Shown here: one piece after another, positions 8,316 to 16,826 of the stretch
How positions within the stretch are numbered: the first letter of the stretch is position 1
Layout: every line of letters starts with the position of its first letter
DNA from: Pseudomonas donghuensis
GTDB lineage: Bacteria > Pseudomonadota > Gammaproteobacteria > Pseudomonadales > Pseudomonadaceae
Reading direction: 5' to 3'
NCBI RefSeq assembly: GCF_000259195.1
Contig: NZ_JH650775.1
Location: forward strand, 33,459-75,645
DNA: 42,187 nt
Made by a program: the position numbers and the translations under genes
Notes under the pieces: generated by a model
Databases searched by the model: none
Told to the model about the DNA's origin: nothing
The model's input: the letters and a program-made list of their open reading frames with translations, nothing else

Positions 8316-9188
8316 ATGAGCCCGTTGAACCACGTTCTGGTTGCCACCGACCTGTCTTCCTCTGCCCGCAACGCGGCAGAGCGCGCCGCGCTGTTGAGCA
8401 AGGCGCAGCATGCAGCACTGGATCTGCTCTATGTTGCCAACCCTGCGCCCTACGAGCGCTTGAAGCAGGTGCTGGTGCCCGATGAAGACTTGTTGAATCG
8501 CGTGCTGGAAACCGCCGGAGAAAACGTTCACGCCCTGGCGACCCTGCTGTTTGTGCGCTATGGCATCGGCGCGGGCGTGCAGGTGGCGCCCGGCTCGTTG
8601 GTGACTGAAATCACCCGTGTGGTGCAGGACAAACGCAGCAACCTGCTGGTGTGTGGGGCGAAGGGCCACAGCCTGGCCCGGCGCCTGCTGGGCTCGACCG
8701 TGCAGCGCATGCTCAACCGCATGCTCTGCCCGATGCTGGTGGTCAAGCACGCGCCTCGCGACGCTTACCGCAGCGTGCTGGTGCCGGTGGATTTTTCGCC
8801 CTCGTCGCGGCGCGCCATCGAACTGGCGAAAAAGGTGGCACCGCAGGCCGAGATTATTCTGCTGCATGTGTACGAAGCGCCCTTCGAAGGCAGCATGCGC
8901 TTCGCCTACATCGACCAGGACACCCTCACCCACTACCGCAACGTCATCAAGAAAGATGCCCTGGAGCAACTGGCGGTCTTGAGTGAAGCTGCCGGGCTTG
9001 GTGATGCGCGGCAGGTCGTGGTGCACGGCGACCCGGCCTGGCGGATCGTCGAGCAGGAGCAGGAGCTGGACTGCGATCTGATCGTCATCGGCAAGCAGGG
9101 GGACAGCGCGCTCGAAGAGCTGTTGATCGGCAGCGTTACCAAGCATGTGCTGAACGAATCGCAGTGTGATGTGTTGGTGTCGTTGTAG
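8316..9188 (+). CDS. Tandem-domain universal stress protein (copy 1)
   Basis: This 290-residue cytoplasmic protein has two UspA domains. The first begins HVLVATDLSSSARNAAERAA and ends CGAKGHSLARRLLGSTVQRML. The second begins RSVLVPVDFSPSSRRAIELAKK and ends GKQGDSALEELLIGSVTKHVL, which fits the G-x2-G-x9-G-S ATP-binding pattern; the first domain has eight residues in that gap. TAAGGAG precedes the ATG. An ANR-type box about 100 bases upstream suggests induction at low oxygen. It is about 86% identical to the protein at 29135-30007 (41 differences by eye in 290). Confidence 0.92.
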   Translation: MSPLNHVLVATDLSSSARNAAERAALLSKAQHAALDLLYVANPAPYERLKQVLVPDEDLLNRVLETAGENVHALATLLFVRYGIGAGVQVAPGSLVTEITRVVQDKRSNLLVCGAKGHSLARRLLGSTVQRMLNRMLCPMLVVKHAPRDAYRSVLVPVDFSPSSRRAIELAKKVAPQAEIILLHVYEAPFEGSMRFAYIDQDTLTHYRNVIKKDALEQLAVLSEAAGLGDARQVVVHGDPAWRIVEQEQELDCDLIVIGKQGDSALEELLIGSVTKHVLNESQCDVLVSL

Positions 9189-9210
9189 GTTGCAGGCCGG
9201 CATACACCGA

Positions 9211-9253
9211 CCCTGTGGGAGCCGGACTTGCCAGCGATCGAGCGCGAAGCGGT
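9211..9253. repeat. REP-like intergenic sequence
   Basis: CCTGTGGGAGCCGGACTTGCC followed by AGCGATCGAGCGCGAAGCGG matches the Pseudomonas REP/BIME pattern (CTGTGGGAGC...GGCTTGCC). It sits between the convergent universal stress and AraC genes, the usual place for such elements. Confidence 0.55.
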
Positions 9254-9294
9254 CGCAGTGCCGTTGCCAGCTGTGGTGTCCCACTGACACTGCG

Positions 9295-10149
9295 CTAACC
9301 CTCGCCACCCTCTTCCTGCTCATGCCGGCGATAGCCAGACAGCGACACCCCGGTTTGACGTTTGAAATAGCGGCATAGGTAGGACGCGTCAGCAAAGTTG
9401 AGCGCGTCCGCGATTTGCCCGATCGCCAGGTTGCTGTACGAAAGCAGCGCCTTGATCTCCAGGGTCACCTGCCGATCAATCAGGCCTTTGGGGCTGTCAT
9501 TGAAAAACGCCCTGGTGAGCTGTGACAGGTAGAACGGCGTGATGCTGAGCGCGTCCGCATAGAACTTCACATCGCGGTGGCGGATGCAGTTTTTGCCGAT
9601 CAACTCCCAGAAACGCCAACTGAGCATCTCCTTGCGGCTGAACTCCCGGCTGCCTTTTTCCAGGGTGGGCAGTTGCTCGGCAATCTTCAGAAAGAAGTTC
9701 TGCAGCTGATTGCGCAGCATGATCTGCCAGTAGCTGGCACCGCTGCGGGCAATATCGCGCATCTGCATCAGCCAGCCCTCCAGCAGCGCCCGGTCTGCCC
9801 TGGCGGGTACGCAATGGGGATAGTCATGCAGAAACACGAACAAGGGGTTTGGCAGTTGGTAGGCAACCTCCGCCGCAAAGCCTTTGGGCATCAGGCAGAA
9901 AAACACCCTGAAGCCGCGTGAGCGACGCTTGAGCAAGGCAATCGTGTCTTCGGCCAGCACCAGCACATCACCGCGCCTGACCGCATGCTCTTTGAAGTTG
10001 AGGGTGAAGCAGGCACTTCCGGACAGGCACACCAGCAACGTGATGTAGGCATGCCCGAAAGCCAGCGGCACCCCCACCCCGTCGGCCAGCGTGGTGTCGC
10101 CCAGCCGTAGCGGCTCGTCAGGCGCATATAGTTTTGGAATGTGCTGCAT
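9295..10149 (-). CDS. AraC-family transcriptional regulator
   Basis: This 284-residue protein has an N-terminal cupin-like sensing half (PLRLGDTTLADGVGVPLAFGHAYITLLV..) and a C-terminal double HTH. The first helix pair is FYADALSITPFYLSQLTRAFFNDSPKGLIDRQ. The second, IGQIADALNFADASYLCRYFKRQTGVSLSGYRR, is the highly conserved end. The ATG at 10149 was preferred to a TTG at 10164. Neither the ligand nor the target is known. A small inverted repeat AGTACC/GGTACT at 10215-10237 lies upstream and might be a binding site. Confidence 0.85.
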   Translation of the reverse strand: MQHIPKLYAPDEPLRLGDTTLADGVGVPLAFGHAYITLLVCLSGSACFTLNFKEHAVRRGDVLVLAEDTIALLKRRSRGFRVFFCLMPKGFAAEVAYQLPNPLFVFLHDYPHCVPARADRALLEGWLMQMRDIARSGASYWQIMLRNQLQNFFLKIAEQLPTLEKGSREFSRKEMLSWRFWELIGKNCIRHRDVKFYADALSITPFYLSQLTRAFFNDSPKGLIDRQVTLEIKALLSYSNLAIGQIADALNFADASYLCRYFKRQTGVSLSGYRRHEQEEGGEG

Positions 10150-10305
10150 AGTGGCCCACGGCAACCCAGTACAAGAGGCTTGAGCCTATCACGCCAGGCC
10201 ATGGAGTTTCGAAAAGTACCGAAAGTGCCGAGGTACTGCTGTTTGCCGATCGGGTGCTTGCCACTACCGTGTCTGACCTGAATCAAGCCAACCCGAGAAC
10301 AGCAC

Positions 10306-10863
10306 ATGAGACTAGAAACACCACGGCTGCTGCTGCGCCCCTGGCACGCCAACGATGCCGCCGACTTGTACGAATACGCCAGCGACGAGCGCGTCGGCCC
10401 CATCGCCGGCTGGCCCCCGCACACCAGTGTCGAGCACAGTGCCGAGATCATTCGCAGCGTGTTCAATCACCCCGAGGTGTATGCGCTGCAACTCAAGGAC
10501 AACCAACGGGCGGTGGGTTGCGTCGGTATTCTCATCGGCGCCAACAGCAACTTCGAGATCAGTGAGCAGGAAGGCGAAATCGCCTACTGGATCGGGGTAC
10601 CGTACTGGGGCCAGGGCCTGGTTCCGGAAGCGGTGCGCGAAGTGATGCGCCATGGCTTCGAAACCCTCAAGCTCAAGGCATTGTGGTGCGGCTACTTTGC
10701 CAACAACAGCCAGTCGTTTGCCGCCCAATCGAAATGTGGCTTTCGCCATCACCACACCGAAGAGAACAAATACAACCCGTTCCTGCAGGACTATCGGACC
10801 GAACACATCAGTTGCATCACTTACCTGCAGTGGCTGGAACAGAACCAACCGGCAGGCCGCTGA
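10306..10863 (+). CDS. RimJ/RimL-like GNAT acetyltransferase
   Basis: This 185-residue GNAT protein of the ribosomal-protein N-acetyltransferase type starts RLETPRLLLRPWHANDAADLYEYASDERVGP. It continues with IAYWIGVPYWGQGLVPEAVREVMRHGFE, containing the acetyl-CoA loop (GQGLVPEA), and ends with NNSQSFAAQSKCGFRHHH, the usual N.aS....K.GF stretch. The acceptor is unknown. It is monocistronic as far as can be seen, about 85 bases before the ECF sigma gene. Confidence 0.87.
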   Translation: MRLETPRLLLRPWHANDAADLYEYASDERVGPIAGWPPHTSVEHSAEIIRSVFNHPEVYALQLKDNQRAVGCVGILIGANSNFEISEQEGEIAYWIGVPYWGQGLVPEAVREVMRHGFETLKLKALWCGYFANNSQSFAAQSKCGFRHHHTEENKYNPFLQDYRTEHISCITYLQWLEQNQPAGR

Positions 10864-10907
10864 AAACGGCGGCGCTTCCCTGCGGCCTCTGTCTCTCTTA
10901 CAATCGC

Positions 10908-10930
10908 GACAAATTCCTATTCGCATTGGT
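10908..10930. promoter_or_regulatory. Candidate Fur box before the ECF sigma gene
   Basis: On the minus strand AATGCGAATAGGAATTTG resembles the Fur consensus (GATAATGATAATCATTATC) only partly, mainly in the AATG..AAT half. Genes of this FecI type are usually Fur-repressed, and the position 20-40 bases before the ATG fits. Confidence 0.3.
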
Positions 10931-10948
10931 TGTCGTTGAGAGAGCGGG

Positions 10949-11464
10949 ATGTCCACACCAGGCTGTGATGCAGAGCGCCATGAGCACCTGCAGACGCTTT
11001 ACCAGGATTACAACGGCTGGCTGCGTGGCTGGTTGCGCAAGCGTCTGAACAACTCGGCCGATGCGGCGGACCTGGCCCAGGACACCTTCGTGCGCGTCCT
11101 GCTCGCGCGCACATCCGGCACCTTGCTCGAGCCTCGGCGCTACCTGGCGACCATTGCCCGTGGCCTGGTGATTGACCTCTACCGGCGCCGCAGCCTCGAA
11201 CAAGCCTACCTTGAAGCCCTGGCGCTGCGCCCCGAGGTGCACGCGCCGTCGGCCGAGGCGCGGGCGTTGATCTTCGACAGCCTGATGGCCATCGACCGCA
11301 TGCTCGATGGGCTCGGTGCGCGCACCCGGCAAATCTTCCTCGCCGTGCAACTGGACGGGCTCACCTACGAGAAAACCGCCGAACGGCTCGGGGTATCGGT
11401 CACCACGGTGCGCAAGCATCTCGCCAGTGCGCTGATGCACTGCCTGCTGCTGGATGAAGCATGA
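10949..11464 (+). CDS. ECF sigma factor, FecI type
   Basis: This 171-residue iron-starvation sigma factor has region 2 as LYQDYNGWLRGWLRKRLNNSADAADLAQDTFVRVL and region 4 as LDGLTYEKTAERLGVSVTTVRKHLASALMH, the promoter -35 reading helix. It should direct transcription of the receptor gene two frames downstream when released by its FecR-like partner. The stop overlaps the start of that partner by four bases, so sigma and anti-sigma are made together. The ATG at 10949 places the conserved region at the usual distance. Confidence 0.92.
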   Translation: MSTPGCDAERHEHLQTLYQDYNGWLRGWLRKRLNNSADAADLAQDTFVRVLLARTSGTLLEPRRYLATIARGLVIDLYRRRSLEQAYLEALALRPEVHAPSAEARALIFDSLMAIDRMLDGLGARTRQIFLAVQLDGLTYEKTAERLGVSVTTVRKHLASALMHCLLLDEA

Positions 11465-12384
11465 ACAGCATCCTGGCCCAGGCGGTGGACTGGTATGTGC
11501 GCCTGCACGAGAGCACGGTCAGCGAAGCTACCCACAGCGAATGGCAGGCCTGGCTGGCCGCCGACCCGCAACACGCCGCAGCCTGGAAGCGTATCGAACA
11601 GCTGCAGCAACGCCTGACTCAGGCGCCAGCCGCCCTCGCCTCCAGCACTCTCGAACGGGCCCGCCAAGGGCGTCGCGCAACGCTGAAAACCTTCGCCCTG
11701 TTGCTCGGTGCCGGCATGCTCGGCTGGCAGGGTTATCAGGCTTCGCCATGGCGCGCGGACTACACAACACGGGTGGGACAACGTCGTACCTTGACCCTCG
11801 CCGACGGCAGCCGGCTGGTGCTCGACACCGATACCCGGGTCGATGTGCGCTTCGATGCGCAGCAACGCTTGATCATTCTTCGCCACGGCGAAATCCTGGT
11901 CGAAACAGGCAAGGACTCCCGGCCGCTGAGCGTGCAGAGTGCCGAAGGCCGCATCCTCGCCCTGGGTACGCGCTTTGCGGTGCGCCAAGGCGACGGCGTC
12001 ACCCGGGTGACCGTCGAGGCGCACGCCGTGGAGGTGCGTCCGCGCCTGGCAACGGCGCCAGCCGTGCGTGCCGACGCCGGGCACACACTGACCTTCGCCG
12101 CCGACCGTGTTGGCCCCTTGCAGCCCGCGCCGGCACAGGCCTCGGCCTGGACACGCGGCATGCTGGTGGCAATCGACTGGCGGCTGCAGGACCTGCTCGC
12201 CGAGCTTTCCCGCTACCGCCATGGGTACCTGGGCTGCACGGCGCAAGTGGCCGGTTTGCGGCTGTCCGGCACCTTCCTGCTGGATGACAGCGAGGCGGTG
12301 CTGGCCAACCTGGAGGACTCCCTGCCGGTGCAACTGCGCCGCATGACGCGCTACTGGGTTCGCGTGGAAAGCCGAATAGCCTGA
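11461..12384 (+). CDS. FecR-like anti-sigma/sigma regulator
   Basis: This 307-residue single-pass inner-membrane protein starts with a DUF4880-like cytoplasmic part (WYVRLHESTVSEATHSEWQAWLAADPQHAAAWKRIEQL). A membrane segment follows around residues 75-95 (LKTFALLLGAGMLGWQGY), then a periplasmic FecR domain (RTLTLADGSRLVLDTDTRVDV, ILRHGEILVETGKD, TRFAVRQGDGVTRVTV). It receives the signal from the N-terminal domain of the receptor and controls the adjacent sigma factor. It is coupled to the sigma gene through an ATGA overlap. Confidence 0.92.
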   Translation: MNSILAQAVDWYVRLHESTVSEATHSEWQAWLAADPQHAAAWKRIEQLQQRLTQAPAALASSTLERARQGRRATLKTFALLLGAGMLGWQGYQASPWRADYTTRVGQRRTLTLADGSRLVLDTDTRVDVRFDAQQRLIILRHGEILVETGKDSRPLSVQSAEGRILALGTRFAVRQGDGVTRVTVEAHAVEVRPRLATAPAVRADAGHTLTFAADRVGPLQPAPAQASAWTRGMLVAIDWRLQDLLAELSRYRHGYLGCTAQVAGLRLSGTFLLDDSEAVLANLEDSLPVQLRRMTRYWVRVESRIA

Positions 12385-12494
12385 GCGTGAGAAATATTTT
12401 AGCTTTTTGGGTAACAGATTTTCATTCCTGTTTCGGCTCTTCCTGCACGTGCGCATCAGACGCAGCCCCTGCCAACCCGAACAGGAACCATTGC

Positions 12495-14939
12495 ATGTCC
12501 TTCCAACCGTCTTCTCTTGGGCGCAGCATCCACCATGCGGCGCTTGCCCTGGGCTTGTCCGGCTCGCTGCTGGCCGTAACGCCGGCCTGGGCCAAAGCGC
12601 TCGCCTACGACATCCCCGCCGGTAGCCTGTCGGTTGCGCTCAGCCAGTTCGCCGCAGCCAACGGCGTGATGATTACCTTCAGCTCCGAGGACACTGCCGG
12701 GCTGTCATCGCCTGGTTTGCAGGGCGATTTTGAACTGGACCAGGGCTTTGCCAGGCTGCTGCAAGGCAGTGGTTTGCGCGTGGTGCAAGCCGGCGAGAAA
12801 CGCTACGTGCTGGCCAAGGCTGACAACAGCGCCGCCGTGGAGCTCGGGGCCACCAGCATCAACGCAGGCCTCGGCGCCACCACTGAAGGGACCGGCTCGT
12901 ACACCACCGGCATGACCAGTACCGCCACCAAGTTGCCGATGTCGCTGCGCGAGACACCGCAGTCGATCAGCGTGGTCACCCGTCAACGCATGGACGATCA
13001 GGGCCTCAACGATCTCACCGAGGTGCTCAAGCAGACCCCTGGCCTGTCGGTGCAGAGCCTGGGTAGCGAACGCTTCAACATCTATTCACGTGGCTACAGC
13101 GTCGACAATTACCAGTTCGACGGCATTCCCACCACGCTGGACATCGTCAGCCAGGTCTCGGCACAGAGCCTTGCCGACATGGCGATCTACGACCGCGTCG
13201 AAGTGCTGCGTGGCGCTACCGGCCTGATGACCGGTGCCGGTGACCCTTCGGCGACCATCAACATGGTGCGCAAGCGCCCTACCGCCGACTTCAAGGGCCA
13301 CTTCAGCGCGGGGCTGGGCTCCTGGGACAAATACCGCACCGAGCTCGACCTATCCGGCCCGCTCACCCCGACCGGCAACGTGCGCGGGCGCATGGTCGCG
13401 GCCTATCAGCAAAACAACAGCTACGTGGATCACTACGCCCAGGAAAAGCAGATTTTCTACGGGATCCTCGAAGCTGACCTGAGCGACAGCACCCTGCTCA
13501 CGGTCGGCGCCGACTACCAGAAGAACAACCCACAGGGCTCGTCCTCGGTGGCCTTCCCGCTGTTCTACAGCAACGGCCGGCAGACCGACTTTTCGCGCTC
13601 GACCAACAGCGCCGCGCGCTGGAGCAGCAACCCCCAGGATGTACTCAATACCTTCGCCAGCATCGAACAGAAGCTGGGCTACGACTGGAGCCTGAAGGTG
13701 GCCGTCAACCAGATGTACATCAACCGTGATGACTACAAACTGGCCACCGCCAGCTGGGGCTTCCCCGACATCAACAGCGGCGCCGGGGTGCGTCTGTACG
13801 GTGGCGCCGGCAGCACCTGGCAGAAACAGACCGGGGTGGACGTTCAGGCCCAGGGGCCTTTCCAGTTGTTCGGCCGCCAGCACGAGCTGATCGTCGGCTA
13901 CAACTTCTCCCGCTACGAAAACCGCCACTCGCCCCTACGCGGCACGGCGATCGAAGGCACCTTCGTCAATTTCTACGACTGGGACAACTACACCAAACAG
14001 CCGAATACCAGCAACGGCAAGCTCTATGACGGCGACACCACCATCTACCAGAACGGTACCTACATCGCCACGCGCCTGCGCCCGACCGACGACCTGTCGA
14101 TCATCCTCGGTGCCCGTGCCAGCGACTACAAGTACAACTACGACCTAGAATATGTGCTGACCCCCAACAACAACCGCAACACCCAGTACCGCGAGAGCGG
14201 CGTGGTCACGCCTTACGCCGGCGTGGTCTACGACCTCAACGACATTCACTCCGTGTATGCCAGCTACACCAGCATCTACAAGCCACAGAGCGTACGCGAC
14301 GCAACCGGGGCGACCCTCGACCCGCGCGAGGGCGACAACTATGAAATCGGCCTGAAGAGCGAATTCTTCGGTGGCCGCCTGAACACCAGCATCGCGGCGT
14401 ATGAGATCAAGCAGGACAACCTAGCGGTCATCGATCCGGGCCAGGTCATCCCCGGCACCACCTCGGCGGCCTACAAGGCCGTCAGCGGCGCCACCACCCG
14501 CGGTTTCGAGATCGAGGCCAATGGCGAGCTGCTGCCGGACTGGAACGTCGCCGCCAGCTACAACCACAGCCTCACCGAAGATGCCGACGACCAACGTATC
14601 AACACCGAAGCGCCGGCCAACATGCTCAAGCTGTGGACCACCTACCGCCTGCCTGGCGACTTCAACCGCCTGACTGTCGGTGGCGGCGCCAACTGGCAGA
14701 GCGGCACCCACATCACCGTGACCCCGAGCACCGCAATGGGCACCATCAAGGCCAAGCAGGAGCAGTTCACCGTGGTCAACCTGATGGCCCGCTACCAACT
14801 GACCGAGCAGCTCTCCACCACCCTCAACGTCAATAACTTGTTCGACAAGAAGTACATCAGTGCCCTGGACACCACCTTCTTCAGCGGCTACTACGGTGAG
14901 CCTCGCAATGTGATGCTCTCTACCAGGTACAGCTTCTGA
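12495..14939 (+). CDS. TonB-dependent siderophore receptor with signalling domain
   Basis: This 814-residue outer-membrane receptor begins with a signal peptide ending near TPAWAKA, followed by a secretin/TonB short domain (YDIPAGSLSVALSQFAAANG to LLQGSGLRVV). That extension interacts with FecR-type proteins. The plug (LRETPQSISVVTRQRMDDQG, LKQTPGLSV, VEVLRGATGLMTGAGDPSATINMVRKRP) and the barrel, ending in Phe (STRYSF), follow. The ligand is probably a hydroxamate- or citrate-type ferric siderophore, but sequence alone does not tell. CAGGAA precedes the ATG at 12495. An ECF promoter is expected in 12385-12494; GAGAAATATTTT at 12391 is a possible -35 region. Confidence 0.93.
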   Translation: MSFQPSSLGRSIHHAALALGLSGSLLAVTPAWAKALAYDIPAGSLSVALSQFAAANGVMITFSSEDTAGLSSPGLQGDFELDQGFARLLQGSGLRVVQAGEKRYVLAKADNSAAVELGATSINAGLGATTEGTGSYTTGMTSTATKLPMSLRETPQSISVVTRQRMDDQGLNDLTEVLKQTPGLSVQSLGSERFNIYSRGYSVDNYQFDGIPTTLDIVSQVSAQSLADMAIYDRVEVLRGATGLMTGAGDPSATINMVRKRPTADFKGHFSAGLGSWDKYRTELDLSGPLTPTGNVRGRMVAAYQQNNSYVDHYAQEKQIFYGILEADLSDSTLLTVGADYQKNNPQGSSSVAFPLFYSNGRQTDFSRSTNSAARWSSNPQDVLNTFASIEQKLGYDWSLKVAVNQMYINRDDYKLATASWGFPDINSGAGVRLYGGAGSTWQKQTGVDVQAQGPFQLFGRQHELIVGYNFSRYENRHSPLRGTAIEGTFVNFYDWDNYTKQPNTSNGKLYDGDTTIYQNGTYIATRLRPTDDLSIILGARASDYKYNYDLEYVLTPNNNRNTQYRESGVVTPYAGVVYDLNDIHSVYASYTSIYKPQSVRDATGATLDPREGDNYEIGLKSEFFGGRLNTSIAAYEIKQDNLAVIDPGQVIPGTTSAAYKAVSGATTRGFEIEANGELLPDWNVAASYNHSLTEDADDQRINTEAPANMLKLWTTYRLPGDFNRLTVGGGANWQSGTHITVTPSTAMGTIKAKQEQFTVVNLMARYQLTEQLSTTLNVNNLFDKKYISALDTTFFSGYYGEPRNVMLSTRYSF

Positions 14940-14959
14940 GACATCGGTCAGGTAAGCTC

Positions 14960-14980
14960 CCCTCCAGCCACCATGGAGGG
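14960..14980 (+). promoter_or_regulatory. Hairpin covering the ribosome site of the next gene
   Basis: CCCTCCA (14960-14966) pairs perfectly with TGGAGGG (14974-14980). The right arm contains the Shine-Dalgarno GGAGGG, five bases before the ATG at 14986. The structure would hide the ribosome site when folded, and it could also stop transcripts from the receptor gene. Confidence 0.5.
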
Positions 14981-14985
14981 TACCA

Positions 14986-15546
14986 ATGCATTCACTGAGC
15001 AACGAGCAGGTGTTGGCAATCGCCACAGGTAACGCCATCAACCAGCAATTGCTGACGCTCCTGCCGACGCTGGACATCCCGCAGTGCATGCTGACTGCGG
15101 GTTGTCTGTTCCAGACCTTCTGGAATCATCAAGCCGGACAGCCTGCCGAGTGGGGAATCAAGGATTACGACATCGCCTATTTCGATGAAGATCTTTCATG
15201 GCAAGCCGAGGATCGCATCATCGCCCGGGTTCGCCATGCCTGTGCCCATCTCGACGTCAACGTCGAGGTACGCAATCAGGCCCGCGTTCACCTGTGGTAC
15301 CCCTCAAAATTCGGCGCGGCCTATCCTCGGTTGTACAAGGTCACCGACGGTATAGACCGCTACCTGATCAACGCGACCTGCCTGGGCGTGGATGTCTACA
15401 CCGGGGAGCTGTACAGCACACACGGCCTGGACGATCTTCACAACAACCTGCTCAGGCTGAACCAACTGAACCCCTTGCCCGGCTTGTTTAGGCAAAAAGC
15501 GGCCAGTTATCGGGAGCGCTGGCCATGGTTGAACGTGGTCAGTTGA
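14986..15546 (+). CDS. Nucleotidyltransferase-like protein (DUF925 type)
   Basis: This 186-residue protein resembles the NTP-transferase-like DUF925 family. It shows MLTAGCLFQTFWNHQAG, then WGIKDYDIAYFDEDLSWQAEDRII with the paired acidic residues of a polymerase-beta-like fold. It continues VNVEVRNQARVHLWYP, and the end carries FRQKAASYRERWPWL. The biological substrate is unknown for the family. The GGAGGG ribosome site lies within a hairpin. There is no evident functional link to the receptor upstream. Confidence 0.75.
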   Translation: MHSLSNEQVLAIATGNAINQQLLTLLPTLDIPQCMLTAGCLFQTFWNHQAGQPAEWGIKDYDIAYFDEDLSWQAEDRIIARVRHACAHLDVNVEVRNQARVHLWYPSKFGAAYPRLYKVTDGIDRYLINATCLGVDVYTGELYSTHGLDDLHNNLLRLNQLNPLPGLFRQKAASYRERWPWLNVVS

Positions 15547-15590
15547 GCGGTTGTTTTGGGTCGATTGCTGTCGGTCGTGGATTAGCGCTT
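15547..15590. repeat. Dispersed intergenic repeat, copy D (short)
   Basis: GCGGTTGTTTTGGGTCGATTGC followed by TGTCGGTCGTGG carries the TTGGGTCGATTGC core shared with copies B, C and F. It starts directly after the stop codon of the preceding gene. Confidence 0.5.
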
Positions 15591-15673
15591 TCCATAGCCG
15601 TCATCGGCCCATCACCCCAGTGCTTCGTTATTCTCCATCCTATCGCTCGAATTAAGCCCTCGGGTGCCTTCGA

Positions 15674-16561
15674 TTATTTCGTAACCGCGAAACTGAACGC
15701 CTGTTCTTGCAAGCTCGTTTTGATCAATGCAGCCAATTGTTGGGTGGCTGGTGTTGGGTCGTCGCCACCGCGGTGAAGCACATAGCCAAGGCTTGGCACG
15801 GCGGGTAAGCCAGAAACAACGGTGAGATGACTCGGCAGCCCGATGCGAGTTCGCAGCGTCAGGCCCAACCCGGCGGCGACGGCCGCCCAGATACCACCGA
15901 CGCTGGGGCTGGTCAGGGCGATCCGCCAAGGTATTTGCGCGCAATCCAGCGCCTGGGTGGCGGCGCTGCGCAATACGCAAGGCGCGTCGAACATGATCAA
16001 CGGCAGCGGTGAGTCATCAAGGGCAGTCAGCAATGGCATATCGCGGGCCCCGATCCAGTGCATCTGGGTTTCGCCCAGTCGCGTGGCATAGGGCGACATG
16101 TACCCGGTGTCCCAGGTCAGGGCCAAGTCCAAGCCCCCGCTTTCGACCAGCGCCAGCAATTCGACATTGCGCGCAATCTTCACTTCCAGGCTCACCCTCG
16201 GGTACGTCTGGACGAAGCGTCGCAGGATATCGCTGAGGAAATGTTCCCCAAAGTCCTCTTGAAGCCCGAGGCGTATGGTCCCGGCGGTCTGGCTTTCATG
16301 CAGGGTCTGGAAAATGCTGTCGTTCAGCTCCAGCAACCGACGGGCATGGCTGAGCAGTGTTTCTCCTACGGGAGTCAACACCAGCCCACGACCGGATTTA
16401 GCCAGTACCGGCGTGCCGAGCTGCGCCTCGAGTTTCTTCAACTGGGCGCTCACGGCGGACGTCGATCGACCGAGACGATCCGCCGCTTTGGCGAAGCTGT
16501 TGAACTCCACGCCGGTGACAAAGGTGCGCAATACATCAAGATCGAAGGTCGGGCGGCGCAT
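15674..16561 (-). CDS. LysR-family transcriptional regulator
   Basis: This 295-residue LysR protein has the N-terminal winged HTH DLDVLRTFVTGVEFNSFAKAADRLGRSTSAVSAQLKKLEAQLG. The effector domain begins near AGTIRLGLQEDFGEHFLSDIL. The start at 16561 (MRRPTFDLD) fits the family, and the longer frame to 16615 adds 18 unlikely residues. Neither start has a strong ribosome site. It points away from the broken decarboxylase and tautomerase genes, and LysR proteins commonly control such a divergent unit. Confidence 0.87.
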   Translation of the reverse strand: MRRPTFDLDVLRTFVTGVEFNSFAKAADRLGRSTSAVSAQLKKLEAQLGTPVLAKSGRGLVLTPVGETLLSHARRLLELNDSIFQTLHESQTAGTIRLGLQEDFGEHFLSDILRRFVQTYPRVSLEVKIARNVELLALVESGGLDLALTWDTGYMSPYATRLGETQMHWIGARDMPLLTALDDSPLPLIMFDAPCVLRSAATQALDCAQIPWRIALTSPSVGGIWAAVAAGLGLTLRTRIGLPSHLTVVSGLPAVPSLGYVLHRGGDDPTPATQQLAALIKTSLQEQAFSFAVTK

Positions 16562-16670
16562 TCGATAGTCCACAAATTCGGGATAGTTGCCGCTATTAAA
16601 TCTGATATTCGGCATTATCGCGAATTGATAGTTTTGCCCTGTCGATTAGCCAGTCAGAGGGAAAAACCTC

Positions 16671-16820
16671 ATGAACCCATCCATGAGCACTGCGCAAACG
16701 CAACAGGCCGATTACCCGCAACCATTTGCCGAGTTGACCGAACATAAGCTGTTCGGCGAGATGTGTACGCGTACGCAATGGACGCCTCGTGAACGCAGCC
16801 TCGCCACAGCCCAGGAGTAA
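16671..16820 (+). pseudogene. Carboxymuconolactone-decarboxylase-like gene, 3' part deleted
   Basis: This frame has a good ribosome site (CAGAGGG) and encodes only 49 residues. FAELTEHKLFGEMCTRTQWTPRERSLATAQE matches the start of carboxymuconolactone decarboxylase/AhpD-fold proteins (LFGEVW.RPGLSPRERSLVT...AALIA), which normally run to about 110-130 residues and carry their catalytic Cys pair or His further on. Here a stop follows at once, in a sequence (AGGAGTAA) that doubles as the ribosome site of the next gene. An internal deletion, joining codon 47 or so to the last codons, explains this. Homology is by motif only. Confidence 0.65.
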
Positions 16821-16826
16821 CCGGCC

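Noticed and set aside
8229..9395. 388-codon open frame antisense to the first universal stress gene
   Set aside because: Translation is His/Gln/Arg-rich and lacks family features. It is a shadow of GC-rich coding on the plus strand, and the second stress gene shows a similar shadow.
11365..12456. 363-codon open frame antisense to sigma and FecR genes
   Set aside because: The plus-strand sigma/FecR pair has full family motifs and coupled starts; the antisense frame has none.
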